NCBI GenBank assembly: GCA_016870355.1
Contig: VGBR01000003.1
Span: 130,653 to 194,652 of the forward strand
DNA: 64,000 nt
Origin: Actinomycetota bacterium
GTDB taxonomy: Bacteria; Actinomycetota; Acidimicrobiia; IMCC26256; PALSA-555
Reading direction: 5' to 3'
Position numbers and translations under genes: made by a program
Shown here: one piece after another, positions 43,097-53,026 of the stretch
Layout: every line of letters starts with the position of its first letter
Position numbering within the stretch: position 1 is the stretch's first letter
The notes under the pieces: generated by a model
Database searches by the model: none
What the model was told of the DNA's origin: nothing
Seen by the model: the letters and a program-made list of their open reading frames with translations, nothing else

Positions 43097-43895
43097 CGAA
43101 GCAACGTCCACACCCGACAACGCGACCGGTGATGCACCGACGGGGAGCGAACGTCCCGAAGGGTCGGCCGAGGCGTCCTCGGCCGTAGCCGCGGGTGACG
43201 CGACGGAACCTGGGACCACAGCCGAGCCCATCGAAGCAGAGGCTCCACCGGAGCCGAACCCCGTGCACGACGAGCTGCTCGCGCTCTTGAAGAGCGCGGG
43301 GTTCAACGGCGACGCGATCCTCGAGACGGCCGATGCACACGGCGGGCTCGTCGTACGCGTTGCCAACGCACAGTGGCGCCGCGCCGCCGAGGTGGCCAAG
43401 GAGCACCTGGCGTGTGACTACCTCTCCTTCATCTCCGGGATCGATTGGCAGCCGGCGCCGCGTGAAGGCGACGAAGCCGGCGGCGACACCTCGTCACCGG
43501 TTCAGCCCACCGAGATGACGTTCGGCGCCGCAGGTTCAGCCGGCCGGTTCCAAGTGTTCGCGCACGTGCAGTCCACCTCGAAGAAGTGGGGGCTCACGTT
43601 CAAATCCGATGTGGACGACGCCGACCCGCGCGTCGAGTCCTGGGTGCCGGTGTATTCCGGAGCCGACTGGCACGAGCGTGAGTGCTGGGAGATGTACGGG
43701 TTCACGTTCGACGGCCATCCCGGCCTTCGTCATCTCTATCTACCGTTCGAGTTCGAGGGTCACCCGCTGCGAAAGGACTACCCGCTGCTCGCGCGCGTCG
43801 TGAAGCCGTGGCCCGGTCTCGTCGACGTCGAGCCGATGCCGGGCGAACCCGACACAGACGCGCCGAGCGAAGCTGCCACCGAGGCTGAAACGTGA
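43089..43895 (+). CDS. nuoC: NADH-quinone oxidoreductase subunit C (operon 2)
   Basis: A 268-residue subunit with the signature [22 protein letters not shown] and [12 protein letters not shown]. Residues 1-60 are a low-complexity Ala/Glu/Thr extension, of which about 19-41 come from a palindromic element read in frame ([18 protein letters not shown]). A second acidic tail follows the conserved body. TTG start overlapping nuoB2; GTGA overlap with nuoD2. Confidence 0.9.
   Translation: MADEATSTPDNATGDAPTGSERPEGSAEASSAVAAGDATEPGTTAEPIEAEAPPEPNPVHDELLALLKSAGFNGDAILETADAHGGLVVRVANAQWRRAAEVAKEHLACDYLSFISGIDWQPAPREGDEAGGDTSSPVQPTEMTFGAAGSAGRFQVFAHVQSTSKKWGLTFKSDVDDADPRVESWVPVYSGADWHERECWEMYGFTFDGHPGLRHLYLPFEFEGHPLRKDYPLLARVVKPWPGLVDVEPMPGEPDTDAPSEAATEAET
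43144..43210 (+). repeat. palindromic element, copy 8 (inside nuoC2)
   Basis: GGAGCGAACGTCCCGAAGGG is followed by perfect 9-bp arms CGGCCGAGG / CCTCGGCCG (43165-43185) around CGT, and then GGGTGACGCGACGGAACC. Same flank as other copies, but the GGTACC centre is lost. Confidence 0.8.
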
Positions 43896-45085
43896 CGGCG
43901 CCGACGCACGCGAGCGCACGTTCCGAAGGGCCGGGCTGGGTACCCCAGCCCGGAGTGAGCGAACCATCGGTTGGGATGAACGTCGAGCTCGACACCGGCG
44001 ACATGGTCCTCAACCTCGGACCGCAGCACCCGGCGACGCACGGCACCCTGCGTCTCGTGATTCGCCTCGACGGCGAGCGCGTGCTCACCGCCGACCCCGT
44101 CATCGGTTATATGCACCGCGGCTACGAGAAGCTCACCGAGTTCCGCACGTATCCGCAGGTGACCACCCTCATCAATCGCATCGATTGGCTGTCGAGCTTC
44201 GCCAACGAAGTGCCCTTCATGGACGCCGCGGAGCGGCTCATGGGCATCGAGGCACCGCCGCGTGCGCAGTGGATCCGCACCACGCTCACCGAGCTCTCGC
44301 GCATCGCCACGTTCCTGCTCTTCCTCGGCGAGATGGGGCTGCAAGTTGGCGCGCTCACGCCAGCGTTCTATGGGTTCCGTGACCGCGAGCACGTCCTCAA
44401 CCTGATCGAGGCCGCGACTGGCGGACGGTTCCACCCCAACTTCAACCGCATCGGCGGGCTGAAGGACGACCTTCCGTGGGGATGGATCGCCGAGACCCGC
44501 GCCACCATGAAGATCGTCCTCGACGCGTGCGACCAGTTCGAAGACCTCGTGCTCGGCAACGAGATCTTCGGGGCCCGCACACGTGGGATCGGGATCATTC
44601 CGAGTGATGTCGGCACCGCGTACGGCGTGTCGGGATCCAACCTGCGCGCGTCGGGCGTCGATTGGGACCTGCGCCGCGACGCGCGCCCGTACCTCGCGTA
44701 CCCCGACCTCGACTTCAAGGTGTGGACGCACCCCGACGGCGACTCGTACTCGCGCTACTGGGTGCGGCTCCAAGAGACGCGCGAAGCGGCGCGCATGGTG
44801 CTCCAGTGCCTCGAGGGGATGCCCGCCGGACCGATCATGGCGAAGGTGCCGCGCATCATCAAGGTGCCCGAAGGTGAGGTGTGGGTCGAGACCGAGAACC
44901 CACTCGGGCAGATGGCGTACTACGTCGTGTCGAAGGGTGCGACTGGTCCGTTCCGCGTCAAGATCCGGTCGGCGTCTTTCAGCAACGTGTCGATCCTGCC
45001 GTGGTTGCTGCAGGGCGTGTTCGTGCCCGACGTGATCACGATCCTCGCGAGCCTCTACTTCATCCTCGGGGACATCGATCGATGA
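43892..45085 (+). CDS. nuoD: NADH-quinone oxidoreductase subunit D (operon 2)
   Basis: A 397-residue quinone-pocket subunit. The body starts at LNLGPQHPATHGTLR and ends ILGDIDR. Arg76 in GYMHRGYEK corresponds to human NDUFS2 Arg85, the target of NDUFAF7; operon 1 NuoD has Thr here. GTG 43892 overlaps nuoC2 (GTGA), so the first 28 residues, largely from a palindromic element, are probably translated. ATG 43976 is an alternative start. The next junction carries a 25-codon mini-ORF. Confidence 0.95.
   Translation: MTAPTHASARSEGPGWVPQPGVSEPSVGMNVELDTGDMVLNLGPQHPATHGTLRLVIRLDGERVLTADPVIGYMHRGYEKLTEFRTYPQVTTLINRIDWLSSFANEVPFMDAAERLMGIEAPPRAQWIRTTLTELSRIATFLLFLGEMGLQVGALTPAFYGFRDREHVLNLIEAATGGRFHPNFNRIGGLKDDLPWGWIAETRATMKIVLDACDQFEDLVLGNEIFGARTRGIGIIPSDVGTAYGVSGSNLRASGVDWDLRRDARPYLAYPDLDFKVWTHPDGDSYSRYWVRLQETREAARMVLQCLEGMPAGPIMAKVPRIIKVPEGEVWVETENPLGQMAYYVVSKGATGPFRVKIRSASFSNVSILPWLLQGVFVPDVITILASLYFILGDIDR
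43911..43965 (+). repeat. palindromic element, copy 9 (inside nuoD2)
   Basis: CGAGCGCACGTTCCGAAGGG, then palindrome 43931-43953 with perfect 9-bp arms CCGGGCTGG / CCAGCCCGG around GTACC, then AGTGAGCGAACC. It encodes SEGPGWVPQPGVSEP in frame. Confidence 0.9.
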
Positions 45086-45159
45086 TCGCTCTCACTCGGA
45101 GCCGCAGCGGAGCGCGGTGTGGACGCACGGGAGCGCGTGGCGGAGGCGACCAGAGGTGA
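45082..45159 (+). other. junction mini-ORF nuoD2/nuoH2 (25 codons)
   Basis: ATG 45082 overlaps the nuoD2 stop (ATGA) and the stop at 45157-45159 overlaps the nuoH2 ATG (TGATG). The opening codons (MIAL) resemble the nuoH2 start (MFAL) at 9 of 12 nt, again suggesting a duplicated junction around inserted, Ser/Arg-coding DNA. Confidence 0.35.
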
Positions 45160-46181
45160 TGTTCGCGCTCGACATCGGGTGGGGCACGACGCTCGCGATC
45201 AAGACGATCGTCATCCTCATGATCATCCCGGCCGGCGCGCTCATCCTCGGTTACGTGTTCTTGCTCAAGGTGATGAGCCACATGCAGAGCCGACTTGGTC
45301 CGATGGACCCCGGCGGCTTCCACGGCTGGTACCAGCTGATCGGCGACGGCATCAAGTTCCTCCAGAAGGAGGACGTGATGCCGACCAAGGCCGACAAGCG
45401 CGTGTTCGCGGCCGCGCCCGCGGTCGTCGTGCTGTCGACGTTCCTCGTGTTCGCGGTGATCCCGATGGGACCCGACCTCGTGGTCAAGGACCTCGACATC
45501 GGCGTGTTCTACGCGCTCGCGGTGTCGAGCCTCTCGGTCATCGGCGTGCTCATGGCCGGATGGGCGAGCGCGAACAAGTTCGCGCTCCTCGGTGCGCTGC
45601 GCGCCGCGGCGCAGCTCATCGCGTACGAGCTGCCGCTGCTGCTCGCGGTGGTCGGCGTCGTCATCCAGGCCGGCTCGATGAGCCTCCAGGACATCGTGCT
45701 CCAGCAGCAGAACGGCGAGATCTTCGGCTGGGACTTCATCGGCAATCCGTTCATCCTCACCCAGTTCATCGGCTTCGGCCTCTTCCTCGTCGCCTCACAA
45801 GCCGAGCTCACGCAGACACCGTTCGACATGCCCGTGGCCGAGAGCGAGCTCGTCGCCGGCTACATGGTCGAGTACACGGGCTTCCGCTTCCTCTTCTTCT
45901 TCATCGGCGAGTTCGGCACCGCGTTCGGCTTTTCCGCGCTGGCGGCCACGCTCTTCCTCGGCGGCTGGTCGATTCCCGGCGTCGACGGGGATTGGGCGAA
46001 CATCCTCGGCCCCGGTGTGCTGTTCGCGAAGCTGATGATCGTCGCGTTCCTCATGTTCTGGGTGCGGTTCACCTATCCACGATTGCGCGAGGACCAGCTC
46101 CAGGCGCTGGCGTGGAAGTTCCTCATCCCGATCGGTCTCATCAACATCCTCCTGACCGGCGTCTTCAAGGTGGCGTTCTGA
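45159..46181 (+). CDS. nuoH: NADH-quinone oxidoreductase subunit H (operon 2)
   Basis: A 340-residue membrane subunit of normal length. HMQSRLGPMDPGGFHGWYQLIGDGIK, the loop LTQTPFDMPVAESELVAGYMVEYTG and RFTYPRLREDQLQ are signatures. The start ATG 45159 overlaps the mini-ORF stop; GTG 45156 is also possible. The last codons (KVAF, stop) are the seed of the downstream tandem repeat. Confidence 0.94.
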   Translation: MFALDIGWGTTLAIKTIVILMIIPAGALILGYVFLLKVMSHMQSRLGPMDPGGFHGWYQLIGDGIKFLQKEDVMPTKADKRVFAAAPAVVVLSTFLVFAVIPMGPDLVVKDLDIGVFYALAVSSLSVIGVLMAGWASANKFALLGALRAAAQLIAYELPLLLAVVGVVIQAGSMSLQDIVLQQQNGEIFGWDFIGNPFILTQFIGFGLFLVASQAELTQTPFDMPVAESELVAGYMVEYTGFRFLFFFIGEFGTAFGFSALAATLFLGGWSIPGVDGDWANILGPGVLFAKLMIVAFLMFWVRFTYPRLREDQLQALAWKFLIPIGLINILLTGVFKVAF

Positions 46182-46225
46182 TGGTTGGCCGATGGAGAAG
46201 GTGGCGTTCTGATGGTTGGCCACCG

Positions 46226-46274
46226 CGAGCGACCGGCCGCGGGTCGGGTACCCCGGCCCGCAGGGAGCGAGCCG
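46226..46274 (+). repeat. palindromic element, copy 10 (first 83-bp unit)
   Basis: Palindrome 46239-46261: arms GCGGGTCGG / CCGGCCCGC around GTACC, with one G-U-compatible mismatch, then AGGGAGCGAGCCGATGGAG. The right end matches copy 5 inside nuoD. Confidence 0.85.
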
Positions 46275-46308
46275 ATGGAGAAGGTGGCGTTCTGATGGTT
46301 GGCCACCG

Positions 46309-46357
46309 CGAGCGACCGGCCGCGGGTCGGGTACCCCGGCCCGCAGGGAGCGAGCCG
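46309..46357 (+). repeat. palindromic element, copy 11 (second 83-bp unit)
   Basis: Identical to copy 10, shifted by 83 bp through tandem duplication rather than independent insertion. Confidence 0.85.
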
Positions 46358-46377
46358 ATGGAGAAGGTGGCGCTCTG

Positions 46378-46863
46378 ATGCCTCCCAAGATCAAGCCACC
46401 CGGCCTGCTGAAAGGCCTCGGCGTCACGCTCAAGACGATGCTGAAGCCGGCGGTCACCGTGCAGTACCCGCACGAGAAGGAAGAGCCGGCGCCGCGCGCC
46501 CGTGGCGTCATCGCGCTCAAGGAAGAGAACTGCACAGTCTGCATGCTGTGCGGGCGTTCGTGCCCCGACTGGTGCATCTACATCGAGGGTCACAAAGAGC
46601 AGCGTCCACCGCGCCGTGAGGGCGGTCGGCCGCGCTCGGTCAGCGTCCTTGATCGCTTCGACATCGACTACGCGCTGTGCATGTACTGCGGCATCTGCGT
46701 CGAGGTGTGCCCGTTCGACGCGCTGTTCTGGAGCCCCGAGTACGAGTACTCGGAGTTTTCGATCGCCAACCTGCTGCACGACAAGGCGAGGCTCGGCGAG
46801 TGGATGGAGTCCGTCCCCGAACCGGAGCCGCTCGAAGCCGGCGCCGAGAGCAAGAAGAAGTGA
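46378..46863 (+). CDS. nuoI: NADH-quinone oxidoreductase subunit I (operon 2)
   Basis: A 161-residue dicluster ferredoxin subunit: [15 protein letters not shown] and [15 protein letters not shown]. It begins [16 protein letters not shown] and has a lysine-rich C-terminus. ATG 46378 overlaps the last mini-frame stop (TGATG), with GGAGAAGG 10 nt upstream supplied by the repeat. In the absence of NuoEFG this subunit is the likely entry point for electrons. Confidence 0.94.
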   Translation: MPPKIKPPGLLKGLGVTLKTMLKPAVTVQYPHEKEEPAPRARGVIALKEENCTVCMLCGRSCPDWCIYIEGHKEQRPPRREGGRPRSVSVLDRFDIDYALCMYCGICVEVCPFDALFWSPEYEYSEFSIANLLHDKARLGEWMESVPEPEPLEAGAESKKK

Positions 46864-46865
46864 CC

Positions 46866-46976
46866 GTGCGCCTCCTCGCTCACTCAGACCGCGCGGCTCC
46901 CGGAGGGCAGCGGGGGGAGCTCGCCAAGGAGCGACGGTCCGCGAGCCGGGTAACCCGGCTCGCGGGGAGCGACTGA
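46866..46976 (+). other. junction mini-ORF nuoI2/nuoJ2 (36 codons)
   Basis: GTG 46866, 2 nt after the nuoI2 stop, opens a frame that runs through the palindromic element (SASRVTRLAGSD) and stops 3 nt before the nuoJ2 ATG. Similar in layout to the other bridging frames, but without direct overlaps. Confidence 0.3.
46929..46976 (+). repeat. palindromic element, copy 12 (nuoI2/nuoJ2 junction)
   Basis: Palindrome 46940-46964: perfect 12-bp arms CGCGAGCCGGGT / ACCCGGCTCGCG around a single A, with flanks GGAGCGACGGTC and GGGAGCGACTGAG. The strongest hairpin of this family. Confidence 0.9.
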
Positions 46977-46979
46977 GAC

Positions 46980-47486
46980 ATGTGGGAGCGGGACATTGCC
47001 TTCTGGGTCATTGCTCTCGCGATGATGGCCGCGGCGTTGGGTGTGGTGCGATCCCGCAACGTTGTGCACGCGGCGCTGTTCCTCGTGGTGGTGCTCGCGG
47101 GTGCGGCCGCGATCTACATCCTGCTCGTCGCCGAGTTCGTCGCATGGGTGCAGGTGCTCATCTACATCGGCGCGGTGGTCATCCTCTTTCTCTTCGGGAT
47201 CATGCTTACCCGCGCGCCCATGGGCACCGAGGAAGGCAAGCTCGACAACGACCAGCGCTGGGCCGCGGGTGTGGTCGCGCTTTTCGTGCTGGGTGTCCTG
47301 ATCGCGCTGCTCGTCGATGCCTTCGGCGGCACCGACATCAAGTTCACGAACGCGCTCGTCGAGCAGGGCCGCACGCGCACGGTGAGCAACTCGTTGTTCC
47401 GCGACTTCCTCGTGCCGTTCGAGGTCGTCTCGATGCTGCTGCTCGCGGCGCTTGTCGGTGCCGTCGTGCTGGCGCGGCGGGACTGA
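46980..47486 (+). CDS. nuoJ: NADH-quinone oxidoreductase subunit J (operon 2)
   Basis: A 168-residue five-helix subunit (VVRSRNVVHAALFLVVVLAGAAAIYILL; VLIYIGAVVILFLFGIML). It lacks the repeat-derived tail of the operon 1 protein. ATG 46980 is next to the palindromic element; nuoK2 starts 7 nt after its stop. Confidence 0.93.
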   Translation: MWERDIAFWVIALAMMAAALGVVRSRNVVHAALFLVVVLAGAAAIYILLVAEFVAWVQVLIYIGAVVILFLFGIMLTRAPMGTEEGKLDNDQRWAAGVVALFVLGVLIALLVDAFGGTDIKFTNALVEQGRTRTVSNSLFRDFLVPFEVVSMLLLAALVGAVVLARRD

Positions 47487-47493
47487 GACGACG

Positions 47494-47793
47494 ATGGATC
47501 TCAACGCCTTCCTCATCCTCGCCGCGGTGCTCTTCTGCATCGGGATCTACGGCGTGCTGGCGCGACGCAACGGCGTGCTCGTGCTCATGAGCGTCGAGCT
47601 CATGTTGAACGCTGTCAACATCAACTTGATCGCGTTCTCGGCCTATGTGCAGGACGTGAGCGGCCAGGTCTTCGCGCTCTTCGTGATCACCATCGCCGCG
47701 GCCGAAGTCGGTGTCGGCCTCGCGATCGTGATGTTGATCTACCGCAACCTGCGCAGCCCTGACCTTGACAAGATCGACCAGCTGAAGGGCTGA
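47494..47793 (+). CDS. nuoK: NADH-quinone oxidoreductase subunit K (operon 2)
   Basis: A 99-residue three-helix subunit with conserved Glu in [19 protein letters not shown] and ITIAAAEVGVGLAIVM. Normal family length. Three nt separate it from nuoL2. Confidence 0.95.
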   Translation: MDLNAFLILAAVLFCIGIYGVLARRNGVLVLMSVELMLNAVNINLIAFSAYVQDVSGQVFALFVITIAAAEVGVGLAIVMLIYRNLRSPDLDKIDQLKG

Positions 47794-47796
47794 CGG

Positions 47797-49866
<2,070 letters not shown>

Positions 49867-49882
49867 GGGGAGAGACCTCCAC

Positions 49883-51427
49883 ATGGAATGGTTCGATGAC
49901 TGGGCGTTGACCCTGGCGGTCTTCATCCCGCTCGTCGGCATGGCGCTCGTGCTGCTGATTCCACGGGCGCAAGAGCAGGCGATCAAGGTCACCGCGCTCG
50001 CCACGTCGGTGGTCACCGCGGCGGTCGGCATCGGGATCCTCGTCGACTTCAACTACGACAAGAGCGGGAAGCTCCAGTTCCAAGCCGACGAATCGTGGAT
50101 CGACGTCATCAGCAGCCGGTACCACGTCGGCATCGACGGCATCGCGTTGCCGCTGCTGATCCTGTCGATGCTCGTCGTGATCGGTTGCATCATCTACTCC
50201 TGGGACCACTTCCCGGAGCCGCGTAACGCGAAGGCGTTCCTCGCGCTCGTGCTGCTGCTCGAAGTGGGCATGAACGGAACGTTTGTCGCCCAAGACCTCA
50301 TCCTCTTCTTCATCTTCTTCGAGGTCGTCCTGCTCCCGATGTTCTTCATGATCGGCGTCTGGGGCGGTCCCAACCGCGAGTACGCGTCGATCAAGTTCTT
50401 CCTGTTCACCTTGTTCGGCTCGGCGCTGATGCTCGTCGGGTTCCTGGCGCTGTTCTTCACCTCGAAGCAGCAGACCTTCGACATGGTGCAGCTCACCCAG
50501 TTCGGCGGCGCGGGCATCGATCACACCACCCAGATGCTGATCTTCGGTGGGTTCTTCCTCGGCTTCGCGATCAAGGTGCCGATGTTCCCGTTCCACACAT
50601 GGCTCCCCGACGCGCATACCGAGGCGCCGACCGTGGGCTCGGTACTGCTGGCCGCCATCCTCCTGAAGCTCGGCACGTACGGCTTCGTGCGGATCGCGCT
50701 GCCGATGCTCCCCGACGCGGCGAAGGACTGGGCGCCGTGGATCGGTCTGCTCGCAGTGATCGGCATCATCTATGGCGCTTTGTGCTGTCTCGCGCAGACC
50801 GACATGAAACGCCTGATCGCGTTCTCGTCAGTTGCGCACATGGGCTTCGTGATGCTCGGCATCTCGACGCTCACCGACTTCGGGATCAACGCCGCGATCT
50901 TCGGCATGGTCGCGCACGGTCTCATCACCGGCATGCTCTTCTTCGTCGCTGGGTCGGTGCAGGAGCGCTACGAGACGCGCGAGATGAGTCGACTTGGCGG
51001 CCTGCTCACCCAGGCGCCGAAGCTCGGCTGGATCCTCGGCTTCTCAGCGATGGCCTCGCTCGGCTTGCCGGGCCTTGCCGGGTTCTGGGGTGAGTTCCCC
51101 GCGATCCTCTCGGCCTACGACCCGTCAGCTGCACTCGACGGCATCGCGGGCTCGAGCGCGTTCACCACGTATCGAACGTTCATGGTGATCGCGGCCATCG
51201 GTACCGTGCTCGCCGCCGGCTACTTGCTGTTCATGCTCCAACGGGTCGCGTTCGGCACACCGAAGCCGGAGTTCGAGAACGCACACGTCCACGACGTGCA
51301 CGTACCGGAATGGCTCGCGTGGGCGCCACTGCTCGTGCTGATCCTCGTGCTCGGCATCTATCCGAACCTGCTGTTCGACGTCACCGACGGTGCCGTCACC
51401 AACGTGTCCACCCTCTTCTCGGGATAG
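49883..51427 (+). CDS. nuoM: NADH-quinone oxidoreductase subunit M (operon 2)
   Basis: A 514-residue antiporter-like subunit. FFIFFEVVLLPMFFMIGVW carries the key Glu; KVPMFPFHTWLPDAHTEAPTVGSV and QTDMKRLIAFSSVAHMGFV are intact. ATG 49883 follows GAGGGGAGAG by about 10 nt. Confidence 0.95.
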   Translation: MEWFDDWALTLAVFIPLVGMALVLLIPRAQEQAIKVTALATSVVTAAVGIGILVDFNYDKSGKLQFQADESWIDVISSRYHVGIDGIALPLLILSMLVVIGCIIYSWDHFPEPRNAKAFLALVLLLEVGMNGTFVAQDLILFFIFFEVVLLPMFFMIGVWGGPNREYASIKFFLFTLFGSALMLVGFLALFFTSKQQTFDMVQLTQFGGAGIDHTTQMLIFGGFFLGFAIKVPMFPFHTWLPDAHTEAPTVGSVLLAAILLKLGTYGFVRIALPMLPDAAKDWAPWIGLLAVIGIIYGALCCLAQTDMKRLIAFSSVAHMGFVMLGISTLTDFGINAAIFGMVAHGLITGMLFFVAGSVQERYETREMSRLGGLLTQAPKLGWILGFSAMASLGLPGLAGFWGEFPAILSAYDPSAALDGIAGSSAFTTYRTFMVIAAIGTVLAAGYLLFMLQRVAFGTPKPEFENAHVHDVHVPEWLAWAPLLVLILVLGIYPNLLFDVTDGAVTNVSTLFSG

Positions 51428-51434
51428 CGGAGAG

Positions 51435-52895
51435 ATGAACCCCACGATCGACTACCACGCGCTCGCGCCGGAGATCGTCCTCACGGTCACGGTCGCGGTC
51501 TGCTTGCTCGTCGATCTCGTCGCGCGGCGATCCGAGCTCGTCCCGCGCCTCGCGAGCCTGGGCGTGCTTGGCGCAATCGTGCCGGTGATCACGCTGTCGG
51601 TGGACGGCGCCAACCGCACGATGTTCGGTGGCACGTACGAGGTCGACAACTACGCGCTGGTGTTCAAGGGCCTGTTCCTGATCGTGGCGTATCTCACGAT
51701 CCTGGTGTCCTTCCACTACATCGGCGAGGGCGACTACTACCGCGGCGAGTTCTACGTGCTCCTGCTCACCTCCGTGCTGGGCATGACCGTCATGGCCTCG
51801 GCGCGCGACCTCGTGACGATCTTCGTGGCGCTCGAGACCATCACCATCCCCACGTTCGCATTGGCCGCGTGGCGCAAGCACGACACGAAGTCGAACGAAG
51901 CCGGCCTCAAGTACTTCCTGATCGGTGTCATCTCGACCGCAGTGATGCTCTACGGCATGTCGGTCGTCTATGGGGTGAGCGGTGCCAACAAGCTCGTGGG
52001 CATCCGCGAGTACCTCGTCGACACCAACGAACCTGCGCTCTTCGCGGTCGGGGTGTTCCTCACGCTGGTCGGCTTCGCGTTCAAGGTGAGCGCGGTGCCG
52101 TTCCACTTCTGGGCCCCCGACACGTACGAGGGTGCGCCGACTCCGGTCACGGCCTTCCTCTCGGTCGCATCGAAGGCCGGCGGCTTCGTAGCGCTGATCA
52201 CGATCGTGAACATCGCGTTCTTCCCGTCGAAGGGCTCGTGGCAGCCGGTGATCTTCGTGCTCGCGGCCGCGTCGATGACGCTCGGGAACCTCGCCGCGCT
52301 GCGGCAGACGAACATCGTCCGCATGCTGGCGTACTCGTCGGTCGCGCAAGGCGGCTTCATGCTGGTTCCGCTGGCAGTAGCCGCCGATGTCTCGAGCAAC
52401 TCCGCATGGGAAGGAGTGGTCGTCTACCTCTTGATCTACGCGGGCATGAACCTCGGTGCCTTCGCGGCGGTTATCGCGGTCGCGCGTCGCACGGGTTCGG
52501 CCGAGATCTCCAGCTACGCCGGACTCGGGCGAACCGATCCCGCGCTCGCGGTGATGATGACGATCTTCCTGTTCTCACTCGCCGGCATCCCGTTCCTGGC
52601 CGGGTGGTTTGCCAAGCTGGTGATGTTCCGCGCCGCGTTCGACTCGGGCACCACCGGCGCGGTGATCCTCGGCGTGGTCGCCGCGATCAACGCGGTGATC
52701 GCCTTCTTCTATTACGCCGGTGTCGGCCGTCAGATGTGGTTCCGCGAGCCCGATCCCGCGGTCGAGCGCACCGCGGTGCCCACGCCCCTCACGCTCAACG
52801 CCGCAATGCTCATCGTCACCGTCGGTGTCCTCGCCCTCGGCGTCTACCCCCAGGCCATCGCGAGACTCGGCGAGCTCGCCTTCACGCCCGGGTAA
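51435..52895 (+). CDS. nuoN: NADH-quinone oxidoreductase subunit N (operon 2)
   Basis: A 486-residue antiporter-like subunit: IFVALETITIPTFALAAW, KYFLIGVISTAVMLYGMS, FKVSAVPFHFWAPDTYEGAPTPVTAF and QTNIVRMLAYSSVAQGGFM. In the last block the usual Lys is replaced by Val (NIVR against DVKR in operon 1), although the following Arg remains. Last gene of the second nuo operon. Confidence 0.95.
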   Translation: MNPTIDYHALAPEIVLTVTVAVCLLVDLVARRSELVPRLASLGVLGAIVPVITLSVDGANRTMFGGTYEVDNYALVFKGLFLIVAYLTILVSFHYIGEGDYYRGEFYVLLLTSVLGMTVMASARDLVTIFVALETITIPTFALAAWRKHDTKSNEAGLKYFLIGVISTAVMLYGMSVVYGVSGANKLVGIREYLVDTNEPALFAVGVFLTLVGFAFKVSAVPFHFWAPDTYEGAPTPVTAFLSVASKAGGFVALITIVNIAFFPSKGSWQPVIFVLAAASMTLGNLAALRQTNIVRMLAYSSVAQGGFMLVPLAVAADVSSNSAWEGVVVYLLIYAGMNLGAFAAVIAVARRTGSAEISSYAGLGRTDPALAVMMTIFLFSLAGIPFLAGWFAKLVMFRAAFDSGTTGAVILGVVAAINAVIAFFYYAGVGRQMWFREPDPAVERTAVPTPLTLNAAMLIVTVGVLALGVYPQAIARLGELAFTPG

Positions 52896-52897
52896 TT

Positions 52898-52990
52898 GGC
52901 GGGGAGGGCAGGCCCTCCCGCCTGCCCCTCCCAGCGCGGCTCGTTCCGTGGCGATGGTGTCCCGGGGCGGCAAAGCCACCCCGGTGCGAG
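52898..52990 (+). repeat. second dispersed repeat family, copy B
   Basis: Begins GGCGGGGAGGGCAGGCCC like the copy at 18300 and ends with a CCGGGGCGGCAAAGCCACCC hairpin. It occupies most of the 131-bp gap between nuoN2 and the methyltransferase gene; it could act in termination, but lacks a T-run. Confidence 0.7.
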
Positions 52991-53026
52991 CCGATGGCTC
53001 CTGGCGCACGTCGCAATACTGAACGC

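Larger units (their letters stand above)
46192..46380 (+). repeat. 83-bp tandem repeat (two full units plus 23 nt) between nuoH2 and nuoI2
   Basis: Identical 83-bp units lie at 46192-46274 and 46275-46357, followed by a 23-nt partial unit. Each unit begins ATGGAGAAGGTGGCGTTCTG, which repeats the 3' end of nuoH2 plus a ribosome-binding-like GGAGAAGG and a TGATG overlap, and each contains one GGTACC palindromic element. Frames starting at 46212 and 46295 are identical up to their last residue (27 codons each), chained by TGATG up to the nuoI2 start. A 65-codon frame 46181-46378 also links nuoH2 directly to nuoI2. Confidence 0.95.

Noticed and set aside
45119-46378. A 419-codon plus-strand frame overlapping nuoH2
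   Set aside because: It is the second frame of nuoH2, Arg/His/Pro-rich; only its last 65 codons (46181-46378) are of interest as a bridging frame.
46192-46380. Short tandem repeats considered as a CRISPR array
   Set aside because: Only two 83-bp units, identical throughout with no unique spacers, and no cas genes in the window.
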